Assembly (NCBI RefSeq): GCF_011753055.1
Contig: NZ_VWWJ01000006.1
Span: 248,001-312,000, forward strand
DNA: 64,000 nucleotides
From: Burkholderia sp. Ax-1719
GTDB lineage: Bacteria; Pseudomonadota; Gammaproteobacteria; Burkholderiales; Burkholderiaceae
Direction: 5' to 3'
Shown: in pieces, positions 16,902 to 25,432 of the stretch
Position numbering within the stretch: the first letter of the stretch is position 1
Layout of the letters: every line of letters starts with the position of its first letter
Notes under the pieces: model-generated
Databases searched by the model: none
Seen by the model: the letters and a program-made list of their open reading frames with translations, nothing else
What the model was told of the DNA's origin: nothing
Translations under genes and position numbers: made by a program

Positions 16902-19900
16902 TCACTCCGCGTCAGCCGAAGGCGCAGGCGGGGTTGAATTCGAGCCACCGCCAAAGCGCTTGCGCATGCGCGCTGCGAGCGAATCGAAGGCCAGGTAGAT
17001 CACCGGCGTCGTGAACAGCGTGAGCGCCTGCGACACGATCAGACCGCCCGCAATCGCAATCCCCAGCGGCCGGCGCAATTCCGAACCCGCGCCGGTGCCG
17101 AGCATCAGCGGCAGCGCGCCGAGCAACGCCGCCATCGTCGTCATCATGATCGGGCGGAAACGCAGCAGACACGCCTGATAGATGGCTTCGCGCGGCGGCT
17201 TGCCTTCGTTGCGTTCGGCGTCGAGCGCGAAGTCGATCATCATGATCGCGTTCTTCTTGACGATGCCGATCAAAAGCACGATGCCGATGATGCCGATGAT
17301 GTCCAGATCGTGCCCGGTGATCATCAGCGCAAGCAGCGCGCCGATGCCCGCCGACGGCAGCGTGGAGAGAATCGTGATCGGATGCACGAAGCTCTCGTAC
17401 AGCACGCCTAGCACGATATACATCGTCACGATGGCCGCGAGGATCAGGAACAGTTCGTTCGACAGCGACGCCTGGAACGCAAGCGCCGCGCCCTGGAAGC
17501 GCGTCTGGAACGAACCCGGCAGCCCGATATCCTGCTCCGCCTGCTGGATCGCCTTGACCGCCGCGCCCAGCGAAGCGCCCGGCGCGAGGTTGAACGACAC
17601 CGTGGTGGCCGGGAACTGCGACAGATGCGAGACCAGCAGCGGCGCGGGCCGCTCGTGGAACTTCGCAATGGCCGACAGCGGCACCTGGCCGGTCGTCGAC
17701 GTGGAAGAGGGCAGGTAGATCGAGTTCAGCGAATCGGTGTAGTGCTGCATCACCGGGTCGGCTTCCAGGATCACGCGGTACTGGTTCGACTGCGTGAAGA
17801 TGGTCGAGATGATGCGCTGGCCGTAGGCGTCGTAGAGCGCGTTGTCCACGGTCGCGGGCGTGATGCCGTAGCGCGCCGCGCTTGCGCGGTCGATCTCGAT
17901 GAACACGGACGAGCCCTGATCCTGCAGATCGGTGGCCACATCGGCGAGTTCCGGCACCTGTTGCAGGCGGCGCACGAGCTTGGGCACCCAGGTCGTGAAG
18001 TCCTGGATGTTGGGCGTCGTCAGCATGAACTGGTATTGCGTGGGGCTGACGGTAGAGTCGATGGTCAGATCCTGCACCGGCTGCATGAAGAGCGTCGCGC
18101 CCGCCACGTGCGAGGTCGATTGCTGCAGATCGCGGATGATCTCGCTCGCGGTTTCGCTGCGGTCGTCGCGCGGTTTCAGGTTGATGAGCATTCGCCCGCT
18201 ATTGAGCGTGATGTTCGAACCGTCGACGCCGATGAACGAGGTCAGGCTTTCTACGTTCTCGTTCTTGAGGATCTCGTTGGCGAGCGCCTGCTGGCGTTCG
18301 GCCATCGACGCATAGGAGACCGACTGCGGCGCCTGCGTGATCGCCTGGATCACGCCGGTGTCCTGCACCGGGAAGAAGCCCTTGGGCACCACCACGTAAA
18401 GAAAGCCCGTGAGCACCAGCGTGATGGCGAACACCAGCAGCGTGAGGCGCTGGCGCGCCAGCACCCAGTCGAGCGCCACGCCGTAACGGCCAATGATGTA
18501 TTCGAAGAACGCGTGCACGCGCGTCTCGAAGCGGCGGCTCTCGGTGGGCGGCGTGTGGCGCAGCATCTTCGCGCACATCATCGGCACCAGCGTGAGCGAC
18601 ACCACCGCCGAAATCACGATCGTCACGGCCAGCGTAATGGCGAATTCGTGGAACAGACGCCCGACCACGTCGCCCATGAAGAGCAGCGGGATCAGCACGG
18701 CGATCAGCGATACCGTCAGCGAAATAATGGTGAAGCCGATCTGCTTTGAGCCCTTGAGCGCCGCTTCGAGCGGCGTTTCGCCGTCCTCCACGTAGCGCGC
18801 GATGTTCTCGATCATGACGATCGCGTCGTCCACCACGAAGCCGGTGGCGATGGTCAGCGCCATCAGCGAGAGGTTGTCGAGCGAGAAGCCGCACAGATAC
18901 ATCACCGCGAGCGTGCCGATCAGCGAGAGCGGCACGGAGAGACTCGGGATGATGGTCGCGTAGATGTTGGCGAGGAACAGGTACATGACCAGCACCACCA
19001 GCACGACCGACATCAGCAGTTCGAACTGCACGTCGCGCACCGAGGCGCGGATCGTGGTGGTGCGGTCAGTGACGATCTGCACGTCGAGCGATTGCGGCAG
19101 CGACTCCTGCAACTGCGGCAGCAGCGCCTTGATGTTGTCCACCACCGCGATCACGTTCGCGCCGGGCTGGCGCTGCACGTTCAGGATGATCGCGGGCGTG
19201 TCGTCCACCCATGCGCCGAGCTTGGTGTTCTCCGCGCCCTGGATGATGTTGGCGACGTCCGTGAGCATCACCGGCCGACCGTTGCGATAGGCGATGACGG
19301 CGTCCTTGTAGGCGTCGGCGTCGGTCAGCTGGTCGTTGGCGTTGATGGTGTAGGCGCGCGTCGGGCCGTCGAAGTTGCCCTTCGGCGTGTTGACGTTGAG
19401 GTTCGAAATGCTGGTGCGCAGGTCGTCCAGATTCAGGCCATAGGCCGCGAGCGCGCGCGGGTTCGCCTGAATCCGCACGGCCGGGCGCTGGCCGCCCGAC
19501 AGGCTCACCAGACCCACGCCCGCTACCTGCGAAATCTTTTGCGCGAGGCGCGTATCGGCGAGATCCTGGATTTGCGTGAGCGGCAGCGTCTTCGAGGTGA
19601 TGGCGAGCGTGATGATCGGCGCGTCGGCCGGGTTGACCTTGGCGTAAATCGGCGGCGCGGGCAGGTCGGACGGCAGCAGGTTGCCGGCCGCGTTGATGGC
19701 GGCCTGCACTTCCTGCTCGGCGATATCGAGCGGCAGATCGAGGCTGAACTGCAGCGTGATCACCGACGAGCCCGCCGAGCTTTGCGACGACATCTGGTTG
19801 AGCGACGGCATCTGCCCGAACTGGCGTTCGAGCGGCGCGGTCACGGAGGACGTCATCACGTCCGGGCTCGCGCCCGGATAGAAGGTCTGCACCTGGATGG

Positions 19901-20030
19901 TCGGGTAATCGACTTCAGGCAGCGCGGACAGCGGCAGGAAACGCAGCGCGACGAGACCGACCAGCATGATCGCCGCCATGAGCAGCGCCGTGCCGACCGG
20001 GCGCAGGATAAAGGCGCGGGACGGATTCAT
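16902..20030 (-). CDS. mdtB: RND efflux permease (MdtB/MuxB-like)
   Basis: A 1042-residue RND transporter, normal length for MdtB. MNPSRAFILRPVGTALLMAA, FSLDNLSLMALTIATGFVVD and KKNAIMMIDFALDAER mark the family; the Asp residues in TM4 (TGFVVDDAIVMIEN) form the proton relay. It starts five bases after the mdtA stop and ends seven bases before mdtC, so the three genes form one operon. It forms the permease with MdtC and takes drugs from the periplasm and membrane. The C-terminal tail (SNSTPPAPSADAE) is variable and not informative. Confidence 0.9.
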   Translation of the reverse strand: MNPSRAFILRPVGTALLMAAIMLVGLVALRFLPLSALPEVDYPTIQVQTFYPGASPDVMTSSVTAPLERQFGQMPSLNQMSSQSSAGSSVITLQFSLDLPLDIAEQEVQAAINAAGNLLPSDLPAPPIYAKVNPADAPIITLAITSKTLPLTQIQDLADTRLAQKISQVAGVGLVSLSGGQRPAVRIQANPRALAAYGLNLDDLRTSISNLNVNTPKGNFDGPTRAYTINANDQLTDADAYKDAVIAYRNGRPVMLTDVANIIQGAENTKLGAWVDDTPAIILNVQRQPGANVIAVVDNIKALLPQLQESLPQSLDVQIVTDRTTTIRASVRDVQFELLMSVVLVVLVMYLFLANIYATIIPSLSVPLSLIGTLAVMYLCGFSLDNLSLMALTIATGFVVDDAIVMIENIARYVEDGETPLEAALKGSKQIGFTIISLTVSLIAVLIPLLFMGDVVGRLFHEFAITLAVTIVISAVVSLTLVPMMCAKMLRHTPPTESRRFETRVHAFFEYIIGRYGVALDWVLARQRLTLLVFAITLVLTGFLYVVVPKGFFPVQDTGVIQAITQAPQSVSYASMAERQQALANEILKNENVESLTSFIGVDGSNITLNSGRMLINLKPRDDRSETASEIIRDLQQSTSHVAGATLFMQPVQDLTIDSTVSPTQYQFMLTTPNIQDFTTWVPKLVRRLQQVPELADVATDLQDQGSSVFIEIDRASAARYGITPATVDNALYDAYGQRIISTIFTQSNQYRVILEADPVMQHYTDSLNSIYLPSSTSTTGQVPLSAIAKFHERPAPLLVSHLSQFPATTVSFNLAPGASLGAAVKAIQQAEQDIGLPGSFQTRFQGAALAFQASLSNELFLILAAIVTMYIVLGVLYESFVHPITILSTLPSAGIGALLALMITGHDLDIIGIIGIVLLIGIVKKNAIMMIDFALDAERNEGKPPREAIYQACLLRFRPIMMTTMAALLGALPLMLGTGAGSELRRPLGIAIAGGLIVSQALTLFTTPVIYLAFDSLAARMRKRFGGGSNSTPPAPSADAE

Positions 20031-20035
20031 GCGGC

Positions 20036-21406
20036 TTACTGGCCCGAAGTCTCAGAGGCGTGGCGGCGGTGGCCGTGGTGGGCGCCGGAAGCCGCATTGG
20101 CTCCTGAAGCACCCGAGGCACCCGAAGCATGCTTCGGGTGCGCGGCGGGAATCGTGATCTTCGCGCCTTCGCGCAGACGGTCCGAACCGTCGATCACCAC
20201 GCGCTCGCCCACGGCGAGACCCGAGGCGATGCTGGTGCGTTCGGCGTCGATCGGGCCGACCTTGACCACGCGCACCGTGACGGTGTTGTCGGGCTTCACC
20301 ACATAGACGTACTGCCCTTGCGAGCCGTTGAGCACGGCCGAAGTCGGCACGATCACGGCGTTGTGGATCGTATCCACAAGCAGGCGCGCATTGACGAACT
20401 GGTTCGGGAACAGCGACTGGTCGTCATTGGCGAAGCTTGCGCGCAGCTTCACGGTGCCCGTCGTGGTGTCGATCTGGTTGTCGATGGTCTGTACGAAGCC
20501 GTTTTCCAGCAGCGTGGTATTGCTGCGGTCGTAGGCCGCCACGGACATCTTCGTGCCCGCGTGCAGTTGCTTCATGATCGACGGCAGATTGTCTTCCGAA
20601 GTCGTGAAGATCACGCTGATCGGCTGCAACTGCGTGAGCACGACGATGCCGTTGGTATCGCCCGAGGTCACATAGTTGCCCGGATCGACCTGACGCAGGC
20701 CGACGCGACCCGACACCGGCGCGGTGATGCGCGCATAGGTGAGGTCGAGCTTGTAGGTGTCGATATTGGCCTGATCGGATTTGACCGTGCCTTCGTACTG
20801 CTTGACGAGCGAGGCTTGCGTATCGACCTGCTGGCTTGCGATCGAGTCCTGCGAGAGCAGGGTCTGGTAGCGCTTGAGGTCCAGGCGCGCCGTGGCGAGC
20901 AGCGCCTGGTCGCGCGCGAGCTGGCCTTCGGCGTTGGCCAGCGAGATCTGGTAGGGGCGCGGGTCGATCTGGGCGAGCACGTCGCCCTGCTTGACCATCT
21001 GGCCTTCCTGGAAATTGACGCTCTGCAGCGTGCCCGATAGTTGCGTGCGCACCGTGACGTCGGCCAGCGGCGTGACCGTGCCGAGCGCGGTGATGACGAT
21101 CGGCATATCGCCGGAGGCGGCCGTGGCCACGCTCACGGGCTGCGGCTGGTTGGCGAATGCGCCGCCGCCGCTGCGTCCGCCGTGACGCCCGCCACCGCCG
21201 CCGCTTGCCGCATTGGATGCGCCTGCGCCGCCGTTCGCACTGCGGCTCCACGGCTGCCAGCGCAGCAGCACGATGGCCGCGACGATCAACACGACCGCGA
21301 TCGCAATCAGCTTGCCGCGGCTCTTGCGCGGCGCCGGGCCGCCCGTGGCGGGAGAGGACGGCGTGTCTCGACGAGGGGAATCCGGGCGCTTTTCTTGTTG
21401 ATCCAT
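20036..21406 (-). CDS. mdtA: RND efflux periplasmic adaptor (MdtA/MuxA-like)
   Basis: A 456-residue membrane-fusion protein. A membrane anchor (about 33-49, IAIAVVLIVAAIVLLRW) is followed by a Gly-rich linker, a lipoyl half-motif VTVRTQLSGTLQSVNFQEGQ, an alpha-helical hairpin (about 155-215) and beta-barrel/membrane-proximal domains with IDTTTGTVKLRASFAN. It bridges MdtB/MdtC to an outer-membrane channel. The C-terminus is an Ala/Gly/Ser/His-rich tail with HHGHRRH. A 22-bp perfect DNA palindrome lies in this tail's coding sequence (20119-20140). The start at 21406 has only a weak ribosome binding site. Confidence 0.9.
   Translation of the reverse strand: MDQQEKRPDSPRRDTPSSPATGGPAPRKSRGKLIAIAVVLIVAAIVLLRWQPWSRSANGGAGASNAASGGGGGRHGGRSGGGAFANQPQPVSVATAASGDMPIVITALGTVTPLADVTVRTQLSGTLQSVNFQEGQMVKQGDVLAQIDPRPYQISLANAEGQLARDQALLATARLDLKRYQTLLSQDSIASQQVDTQASLVKQYEGTVKSDQANIDTYKLDLTYARITAPVSGRVGLRQVDPGNYVTSGDTNGIVVLTQLQPISVIFTTSEDNLPSIMKQLHAGTKMSVAAYDRSNTTLLENGFVQTIDNQIDTTTGTVKLRASFANDDQSLFPNQFVNARLLVDTIHNAVIVPTSAVLNGSQGQYVYVVKPDNTVTVRVVKVGPIDAERTSIASGLAVGERVVIDGSDRLREGAKITIPAAHPKHASGASGASGANAASGAHHGHRRHASETSGQ
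20119..20140. repeat. 22-bp perfect palindrome inside the 3' end of mdtA
   Basis: The arms CACCCGAAGCA / TGCTTCGGGTG meet with no spacer. On the mRNA they give a 9-10-bp stem with a minimal loop, about 80 bases before the mdtA stop. It could be an mRNA-stability hairpin or a protein site. Confidence 0.7.
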
Positions 21407-21936
21407 CGGTCAGGTCGGTTGCGAGTAACGGTGACGTGCTTTGAGACGTGCTTGTCGGTTGAGCGGATTGGCGCGTGCTAGCGAAAGGCAAAGGCTGCGC
21501 ACGCAGCCGCGGTTGCCGATGCTACGCGAGATGCGCGCAAGCTTGATGTCAGGTGACGGCTGGCAGGCCTGACGTGGCTGGCTGGCCTGGAGGGGCGGGC
21601 TGGCGGAGGGGGAACGACGGCAGGTCGGCGGCGCAAGGCGCGACGGACACCGTGGCGAGCATGCGCCAGACCGATGCGGTTACGGTCCTGCCGCTTGCGT
21701 GCTGTTCCCCGGGATGCGCCACGCACTCACAGACACCTGTCTGCGTTTGCGACGGCGTACTAATGACTGACCGACACCTTACCAGCGGCTCACGCCACCT
21801 GAAAAGCATGATGCTACGTTGCGCCCTTTGTTACCGTCCAGTGCCGTTTCTTTCGAGGCGTTACGGAGGTTACAGGTCGTATCTTCGTTGTGTAAGAAAT
21901 TGGGCGTCAGGGTGTCGAGGATCGGTGACAGGATGA
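21407..21936. other. 530-bp region upstream of mdtA
   Basis: It lies between mdtA and the IclR gene (both on the minus strand) and should carry the mdtABC promoter. I see two inverted repeats: GGCTGCG-CA-CGCAGCC at 21493-21508 and CAGACA-CC-TGTCTG at 21730-21743, the second a plausible repressor site. No coding sequence is convincing here. Confidence 0.45.
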
Positions 21937-22791
21937 TCAGCGGGAATGCGGCGCGGGTCGGATGGGCGCTGGCAGGAGCGCCGTGCCGCCGATCTCTTCC
22001 GCGATGCGCTCGACGCATTCGCGCAGCAGCGGCATCGCATGCGAGACGAGCCAGTCGCGCGGGCATTGCTGGGCCGCGCCGCCGCAATTGATGGCATAGA
22101 GCTCGCCATTGGGCCCGGCAAAGGCGCCGGCGATGGCGTTCAGGCCTTCGTACCATTCGCCGATGGCCATGGCGTAGCCCTGCGACGCGGTCTCCGCGAG
22201 CGCGGCGTCCATACGGCTGCTGACGAAGCCCCAGTCGTTGCCGGCTGCGGCCTGCAGGGCCGTGGTCAGTTCGGCGCGCGAATCGGCGTCGAGCGCGACC
22301 AGATAGGCTCGGCCCACGGCGGTGCGGCTCATGTCGATCCGCGAGCCTACTTCGAGGCGCGAAACCAGCACGGCCGAACGCGGCCGGATGGCGTCGATCA
22401 CCACCATGTCCAGGCGGTCGCGCACGGCGAGGTGCACGGAGAGCGCGGTGCGCTCGGCCAGGCGCGTAAGGAAGGGGCGGGCGCGCTCGCGCAGATCGGC
22501 GTTGCGCAGGAAGCCGCTGGACAGCTCCAGCACCGACGAAGTCAGCACGAAGCGTTCGCTGTCGGGCAGGCGGGCCAGGAAACCGGTCGAGACGAGCGTG
22601 CCTGTCAGGCGCGAAAGCGTCGCTTTGGGAATACCGGTAAGCTCCGTCAGTTCGCGATTGCCGAGCGGCGTTTCAGCAGCGGCAATCGCGCGCAGGACCG
22701 TCAGGCCGCGCGCCAGCGCCGTGACTTCGTCGGCGCTGCCGTCTTTCGAGTCCCGCGCCGCTTCGCTGCGGGAGGGGGAGTTGGAGGTCAT
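21937..22791 (-). CDS. IclR-family transcriptional regulator
   Basis: A 284-residue regulator: an N-terminal winged HTH (about 25-85: ALARGLTVLRAIAAAETPLG, GIPKATLSRLTGTLVSTGFL) and a GAF-like IclR effector domain (about 100-265; SVHLAVRDRLDMVVIDAIRP, VGRAYLVAL, AIAGAFAGPNGELYAINC). The ATG at 22791 is preferred over a TTG two codons earlier because GAGAG is well spaced only for the ATG. The neighbours give no catabolic operon, so its target is unclear. Inverted repeats at 22868-22882 and 22985-23004 in the upstream gap may be its sites. Confidence 0.85.
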   Translation of the reverse strand: MTSNSPSRSEAARDSKDGSADEVTALARGLTVLRAIAAAETPLGNRELTELTGIPKATLSRLTGTLVSTGFLARLPDSERFVLTSSVLELSSGFLRNADLRERARPFLTRLAERTALSVHLAVRDRLDMVVIDAIRPRSAVLVSRLEVGSRIDMSRTAVGRAYLVALDADSRAELTTALQAAAGNDWGFVSSRMDAALAETASQGYAMAIGEWYEGLNAIAGAFAGPNGELYAINCGGAAQQCPRDWLVSHAMPLLRECVERIAEEIGGTALLPAPIRPAPHSR

Positions 22792-22984
22792 CGGCAAAGC
22801 TCTCAGGTGTGATTGTTGGTTTGTCGTCTTGTTGTGTGTGTTTTCTGGAACACTATTTCAACTTTTATTGCATCGTGTGCAAACTCGATACGCATAGCAG
22901 ACGGGGCGAAATCCCGGCGCAAAGCCCAACTGTCGGACGAAAGCCGCACAGCACGGGGAAACGCGGGCCACATCGATATCTAAA

Positions 22985-23004
22985 AAACATAATCGGTTAT
23001 GTTT
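22985..23004. promoter_or_regulatory. inverted repeat, possible operator
   Basis: AAACATAA and TTATGTTT are perfect 8-bp arms around TCGG, about 190 bp upstream of the IclR start. It may be a regulator site; which protein binds is unknown. Confidence 0.4.
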
Positions 23005-23226
23005 GATAGTTCGCGTAATCTGGCGAGATTTTGCTTGACTTAGTCAGCATATGGGTAAAAAATGGAATCTAATTTCGACAGGATCTGAAATCCTGACAGC
23101 GAGCAACGATTTCAGCTTTTTTGCACCAATATTGCGCGTTGTTTCGGTTTCGGCGGTCATGGCGCAGTCGTATGGCAAGGGTTTGAATTGATTCGATGAC
23201 GTTTGAAGCATCGGCCTGAACCCAAG

Positions 23227-23251
23227 ACCTCGCGAACCTTGCGGGGTTTTT
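23227..23251 (+). terminator. weak terminator-like hairpin
   Basis: ACCTCGC / GCGGGGT form a 7-bp stem with one G-T pair and a 7-base loop, followed by TTTT. No gene precedes it on this strand. Confidence 0.4.
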
Positions 23252-23304
23252 AAGTGCCTCGGGTTATGCATAACGCATAAGTTGCAATTCCCCCATTACG
23301 ATTT

Positions 23305-23412
23305 GCTGCCGGCCCCATCCAGCGGTCGATTACCGGCTCTCAGGTTCTAGCACGGCCCTCGGAATGGCTAGAACTTTTCAAAGCGTCACGTTCACACGTG
23401 GCGCTTTTTTTT
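23305..23412 (+). ncRNA. candidate small RNA ending in an orphan terminator
   Basis: A perfect 8-bp stem GTTCTAGC (23344-23351) / GCTAGAAC (23367-23374) is followed six bases later by a strong terminator hairpin with eight T residues. No protein gene precedes it on the plus strand. The layout (stem-loop, terminator with long U tail) is that of Hfq-type small RNAs. The 5' end is only a guess and no clear promoter was found. Confidence 0.35.
23380..23412 (+). terminator. strong intrinsic terminator upstream of the LysR gene
   Basis: AAAGCGTCACGT / ACGTGGCGCTTT form a 12-bp stem (one T-G pair) with a TCAC loop and eight T residues. It lies 124 bp before the LysR start, so it ends a transcript from the preceding gap. 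Confidence 0.85.
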
Positions 23413-23535
23413 CGCGTGCGCCAGCGCACACGGTCCCGCAATTCTGCTTCTTATGGGTCCGGCAATACCTGTTATCCGAATCGTTCGGCGAGCTTTGCCG
23501 TACTATCGCCGCTCAACCGTTCGATGGAGCGGCAC

Positions 23536-24453
23536 ATGTTATCCGAAGATGAACTTGCCTTGCTCGAAGCAATACGCGAAAGCGGCAGTCTGTCGCGTGC
23601 CGCCGCGCGCCTGAACAAAGCGCCTTCGACGGTTTCGCATGCCGCCCGTCAACTGGAAGCCCGCTTTGACGCGCTGCTGTTCGATCGTCGCAATTACCGC
23701 CTGCAACTCACGCCCGCCGGACAACTGCTCGCCGATGAAGCAGGGCGGCTGATGCAGGACGTCGCGCGCATGACGCAGCGCGTGCGCCAGGTGGCGAACG
23801 GCTGGGAAGACCGCCTCTGGATCGTCACGGACGAAATCCTCGAATTTGAATTGCTGATGCCGGTGGTGCGCGATTTCGATGCGCTCGAATCGGGCGTCAG
23901 GCTGCGCTTCACGCACGAGGTGCTGGCGGGCACCTGGGAAGCGCTGCGCGATGGCCGCGCCGATCTGATCATCGGCGCGACCAACGAGCCGCCCGCCATC
24001 GCCGGGCTGCACTGGTTCGAACTGGGCGTGATGGAGTGGGTGTTCGCGGTGGGCGCGCGCCATCCGCTGGCCGGCGCTGCCGGGCCGCTCACGCGCGAGC
24101 GCATTCTTGCCGAGCGCGGCGTGGCGGTGGCCGATTCGTCGCGGCATACGCCGGGGCGTGCCTACGGGCTGCTCGGCGGTCAGGACGTGCTGGCGGTGCC
24201 GACCATGCGCGCCAAGATCCTCGCGCAGCGCGACGGCCTGGGCGTAGGCTGGGTGCCGCGCGAGCGCGCCGCCAGGCTGCTGGCGAGCGGCGAACTCATC
24301 GAGAAGGAAACCGCGAGCCCGCGCGAGCCGAACGTGCTCTACGTGGCGTGGCGCGCCGAACGGCCGGGCCGCGCGCTGCAATGGTGGATCGAGCAGTTGC
24401 GCCAGCCGCGCCTGGCCGGGCGGCTCGTCAAGGGGATCGAGGTGAGCGCCTGA
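23536..24453 (+). CDS. LysR-family transcriptional regulator
   Basis: A 305-residue regulator. The HTH (about 4-60: ELALLEAIRESGSLSRAAAR, STVSHAARQLEARFDALLFD) precedes a substrate-binding-like domain (about 90-290) with GWEDRLWIVTDEILEFELL and GRADLIIGATNEPPA. The ATG at 23536 has GGAG five bases upstream and is chosen over 23524. The SDR gene follows on the same strand after 131 bp, with a perfect palindrome in between; the regulator may control it. Effector unknown. Confidence 0.85.
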   Translation: MLSEDELALLEAIRESGSLSRAAARLNKAPSTVSHAARQLEARFDALLFDRRNYRLQLTPAGQLLADEAGRLMQDVARMTQRVRQVANGWEDRLWIVTDEILEFELLMPVVRDFDALESGVRLRFTHEVLAGTWEALRDGRADLIIGATNEPPAIAGLHWFELGVMEWVFAVGARHPLAGAAGPLTRERILAERGVAVADSSRHTPGRAYGLLGGQDVLAVPTMRAKILAQRDGLGVGWVPRERAARLLASGELIEKETASPREPNVLYVAWRAERPGRALQWWIEQLRQPRLAGRLVKGIEVSA

Positions 24454-24472
24454 GGAGGCAGAACCAGAAACG

Positions 24473-24487
24473 TTCGAAAATTTCGAA
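24473..24487. promoter_or_regulatory. palindrome upstream of the SDR gene
   Basis: TTCGAAA-A-TTTCGAA is a perfect 15-bp inverted repeat, 20 bp after the LysR stop and about 97 bp before the SDR start. It is a candidate operator. Confidence 0.45.
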
Positions 24488-24584
24488 TGTGTTCATCGGC
24501 AAGCTCGTACGGCAACGCACGTCGTTCCCGGCACCATGACGTTACGGTCCAGCACGGACCACGCTTCCAAACCGGAGAAACGTC

Positions 24585-25322
24585 ATGAATCGCTTTGCCA
24601 ACAAAACTGTCCTCGTCACCGGCGGCACCAGCGGCATCGGTCTTGCCACCGCCCAGGCCTATGCGGCCGAAGGCGCACGCGTCGTCGTCACGGGTCGCGA
24701 TGAAGCGGCGCTGGCCGCCGCGCGCCAGACGCTGGGCGCAAACGCGCTCGCGTATCGCAACGACGCCGCATCGCCAGCCGCGTCGCGCGAACTGGCCGCC
24801 GCGCTAGCCGAGGCGGGTGTGCGTCTGGACGCCGTGTTCATCAACGCCGGCGTGGCGAAGTTCGCGCCGTTCGATCAGGTCGACGAAGCGCTCTGGGACG
24901 AAAGCTTCGACATCAACGTGAAGGGCGCGTACTTCCAGATTCAGGCGCTGTTGCCGCTGCTGAACGCGGGCGCCTCGATTGTGCTGAACGGCTCGATCAA
25001 CGCGCATATCGGCATGCCTTCGTCCTCGGTGTATGCGGCCAGCAAGGCGGCGTTGGTGTCGTTCGCGAAGACGCTGTCGGCGGAACTGCTGCCGCGCGGC
25101 GTGCGCGTGAATGTCGTGAGCCCCGGCCCGGTCACCACGCCGCTGCACGGCAAGATCGGCATGGACGACGCCACCAAGGTCGAACTCGCGAAGCAGATCC
25201 CGCTCGGCCGTTTCGGCACGGCCGCCGAACTCGCTTCGACGGTGCTGCATCTGAGCGCGGCGGAGTCGGCGTTTATCGTGGGCACCGAAATCATCGTCGA
25301 CGGCGGCATGAGCCAGCTTTGA
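24585..25322 (+). CDS. short-chain dehydrogenase/reductase (classical SDR)
   Basis: A 245-residue NAD(P)-dependent oxidoreductase. The cofactor motif TGGTSGIG (12-19), the INAG motif (87-89 NAG), catalytic Ser137 (LNGSINA) and Tyr150-x3-Lys154 (VYAASKAA) are all present. SPGPVTTPLHGKIG and the C-terminal IIVDGGMSQL are typical of the classical class. The ATG at 24585 has GGAG about ten bases upstream. The substrate is unknown. It follows the LysR regulator and ends at a strong bidirectional terminator, so it is probably a single-gene unit. Confidence 0.9.
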   Translation: MNRFANKTVLVTGGTSGIGLATAQAYAAEGARVVVTGRDEAALAAARQTLGANALAYRNDAASPAASRELAAALAEAGVRLDAVFINAGVAKFAPFDQVDEALWDESFDINVKGAYFQIQALLPLLNAGASIVLNGSINAHIGMPSSSVYAASKAALVSFAKTLSAELLPRGVRVNVVSPGPVTTPLHGKIGMDDATKVELAKQIPLGRFGTAAELASTVLHLSAAESAFIVGTEIIVDGGMSQL

Positions 25323-25365
25323 GCGCGATGTAGTCGCAGCGGCGCGCGTGGACACGCGCAAATGA

Positions 25366-25399
25366 AAAGGCGCGGGCGGTTTCCACCGCTCGCGCCTTT
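25366..25399. terminator. bidirectional terminator between the SDR gene and amtB
   Basis: AAAGGCGCGGGCGGT / ACCGCTCGCGCCTTT form a 15-bp stem with one mismatch or wobble pair and a TTCC loop, with T-rich ends on both strands, between convergent genes. Confidence 0.85.
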
Positions 25400-25432
25400 G
25401 ACATTGGCATCAAGCCTTGAAGATTGAATCGA

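Larger units (their letters stand above)
22792..23535. other. 744-bp AT-richer gap between IclR and LysR genes
   Basis: No convincing protein gene is seen. It contains TTGCA-TCGTG-TGCAA (22868-22882), AAACATAA-TCGG-TTATGTTT (22985-23004), a weak plus-strand hairpin with T5 (23227-23251), a stem GTTCTAGC / GCTAGAAC (23344-23374) and a strong terminator (23380-23412). Plus-strand terminators without a gene before them suggest a small RNA. The base composition is lower in GC than in the flanking genes. Confidence 0.6.

Noticed and set aside
15656..17014. Long plus-strand frame over the mdtC/mdtB junction
   Set aside because: Shadow of two well-identified RND genes.
22895..22960. Sequence with GGCGCAAAGCC reminiscent of a c-di-GMP-I riboswitch
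   Set aside because: The P2 stem with a GAAA loop, the GGCCTAA block and the GGTAGC block are missing, and neither flanking gene fits. Spacing between the conserved parts is far too short.
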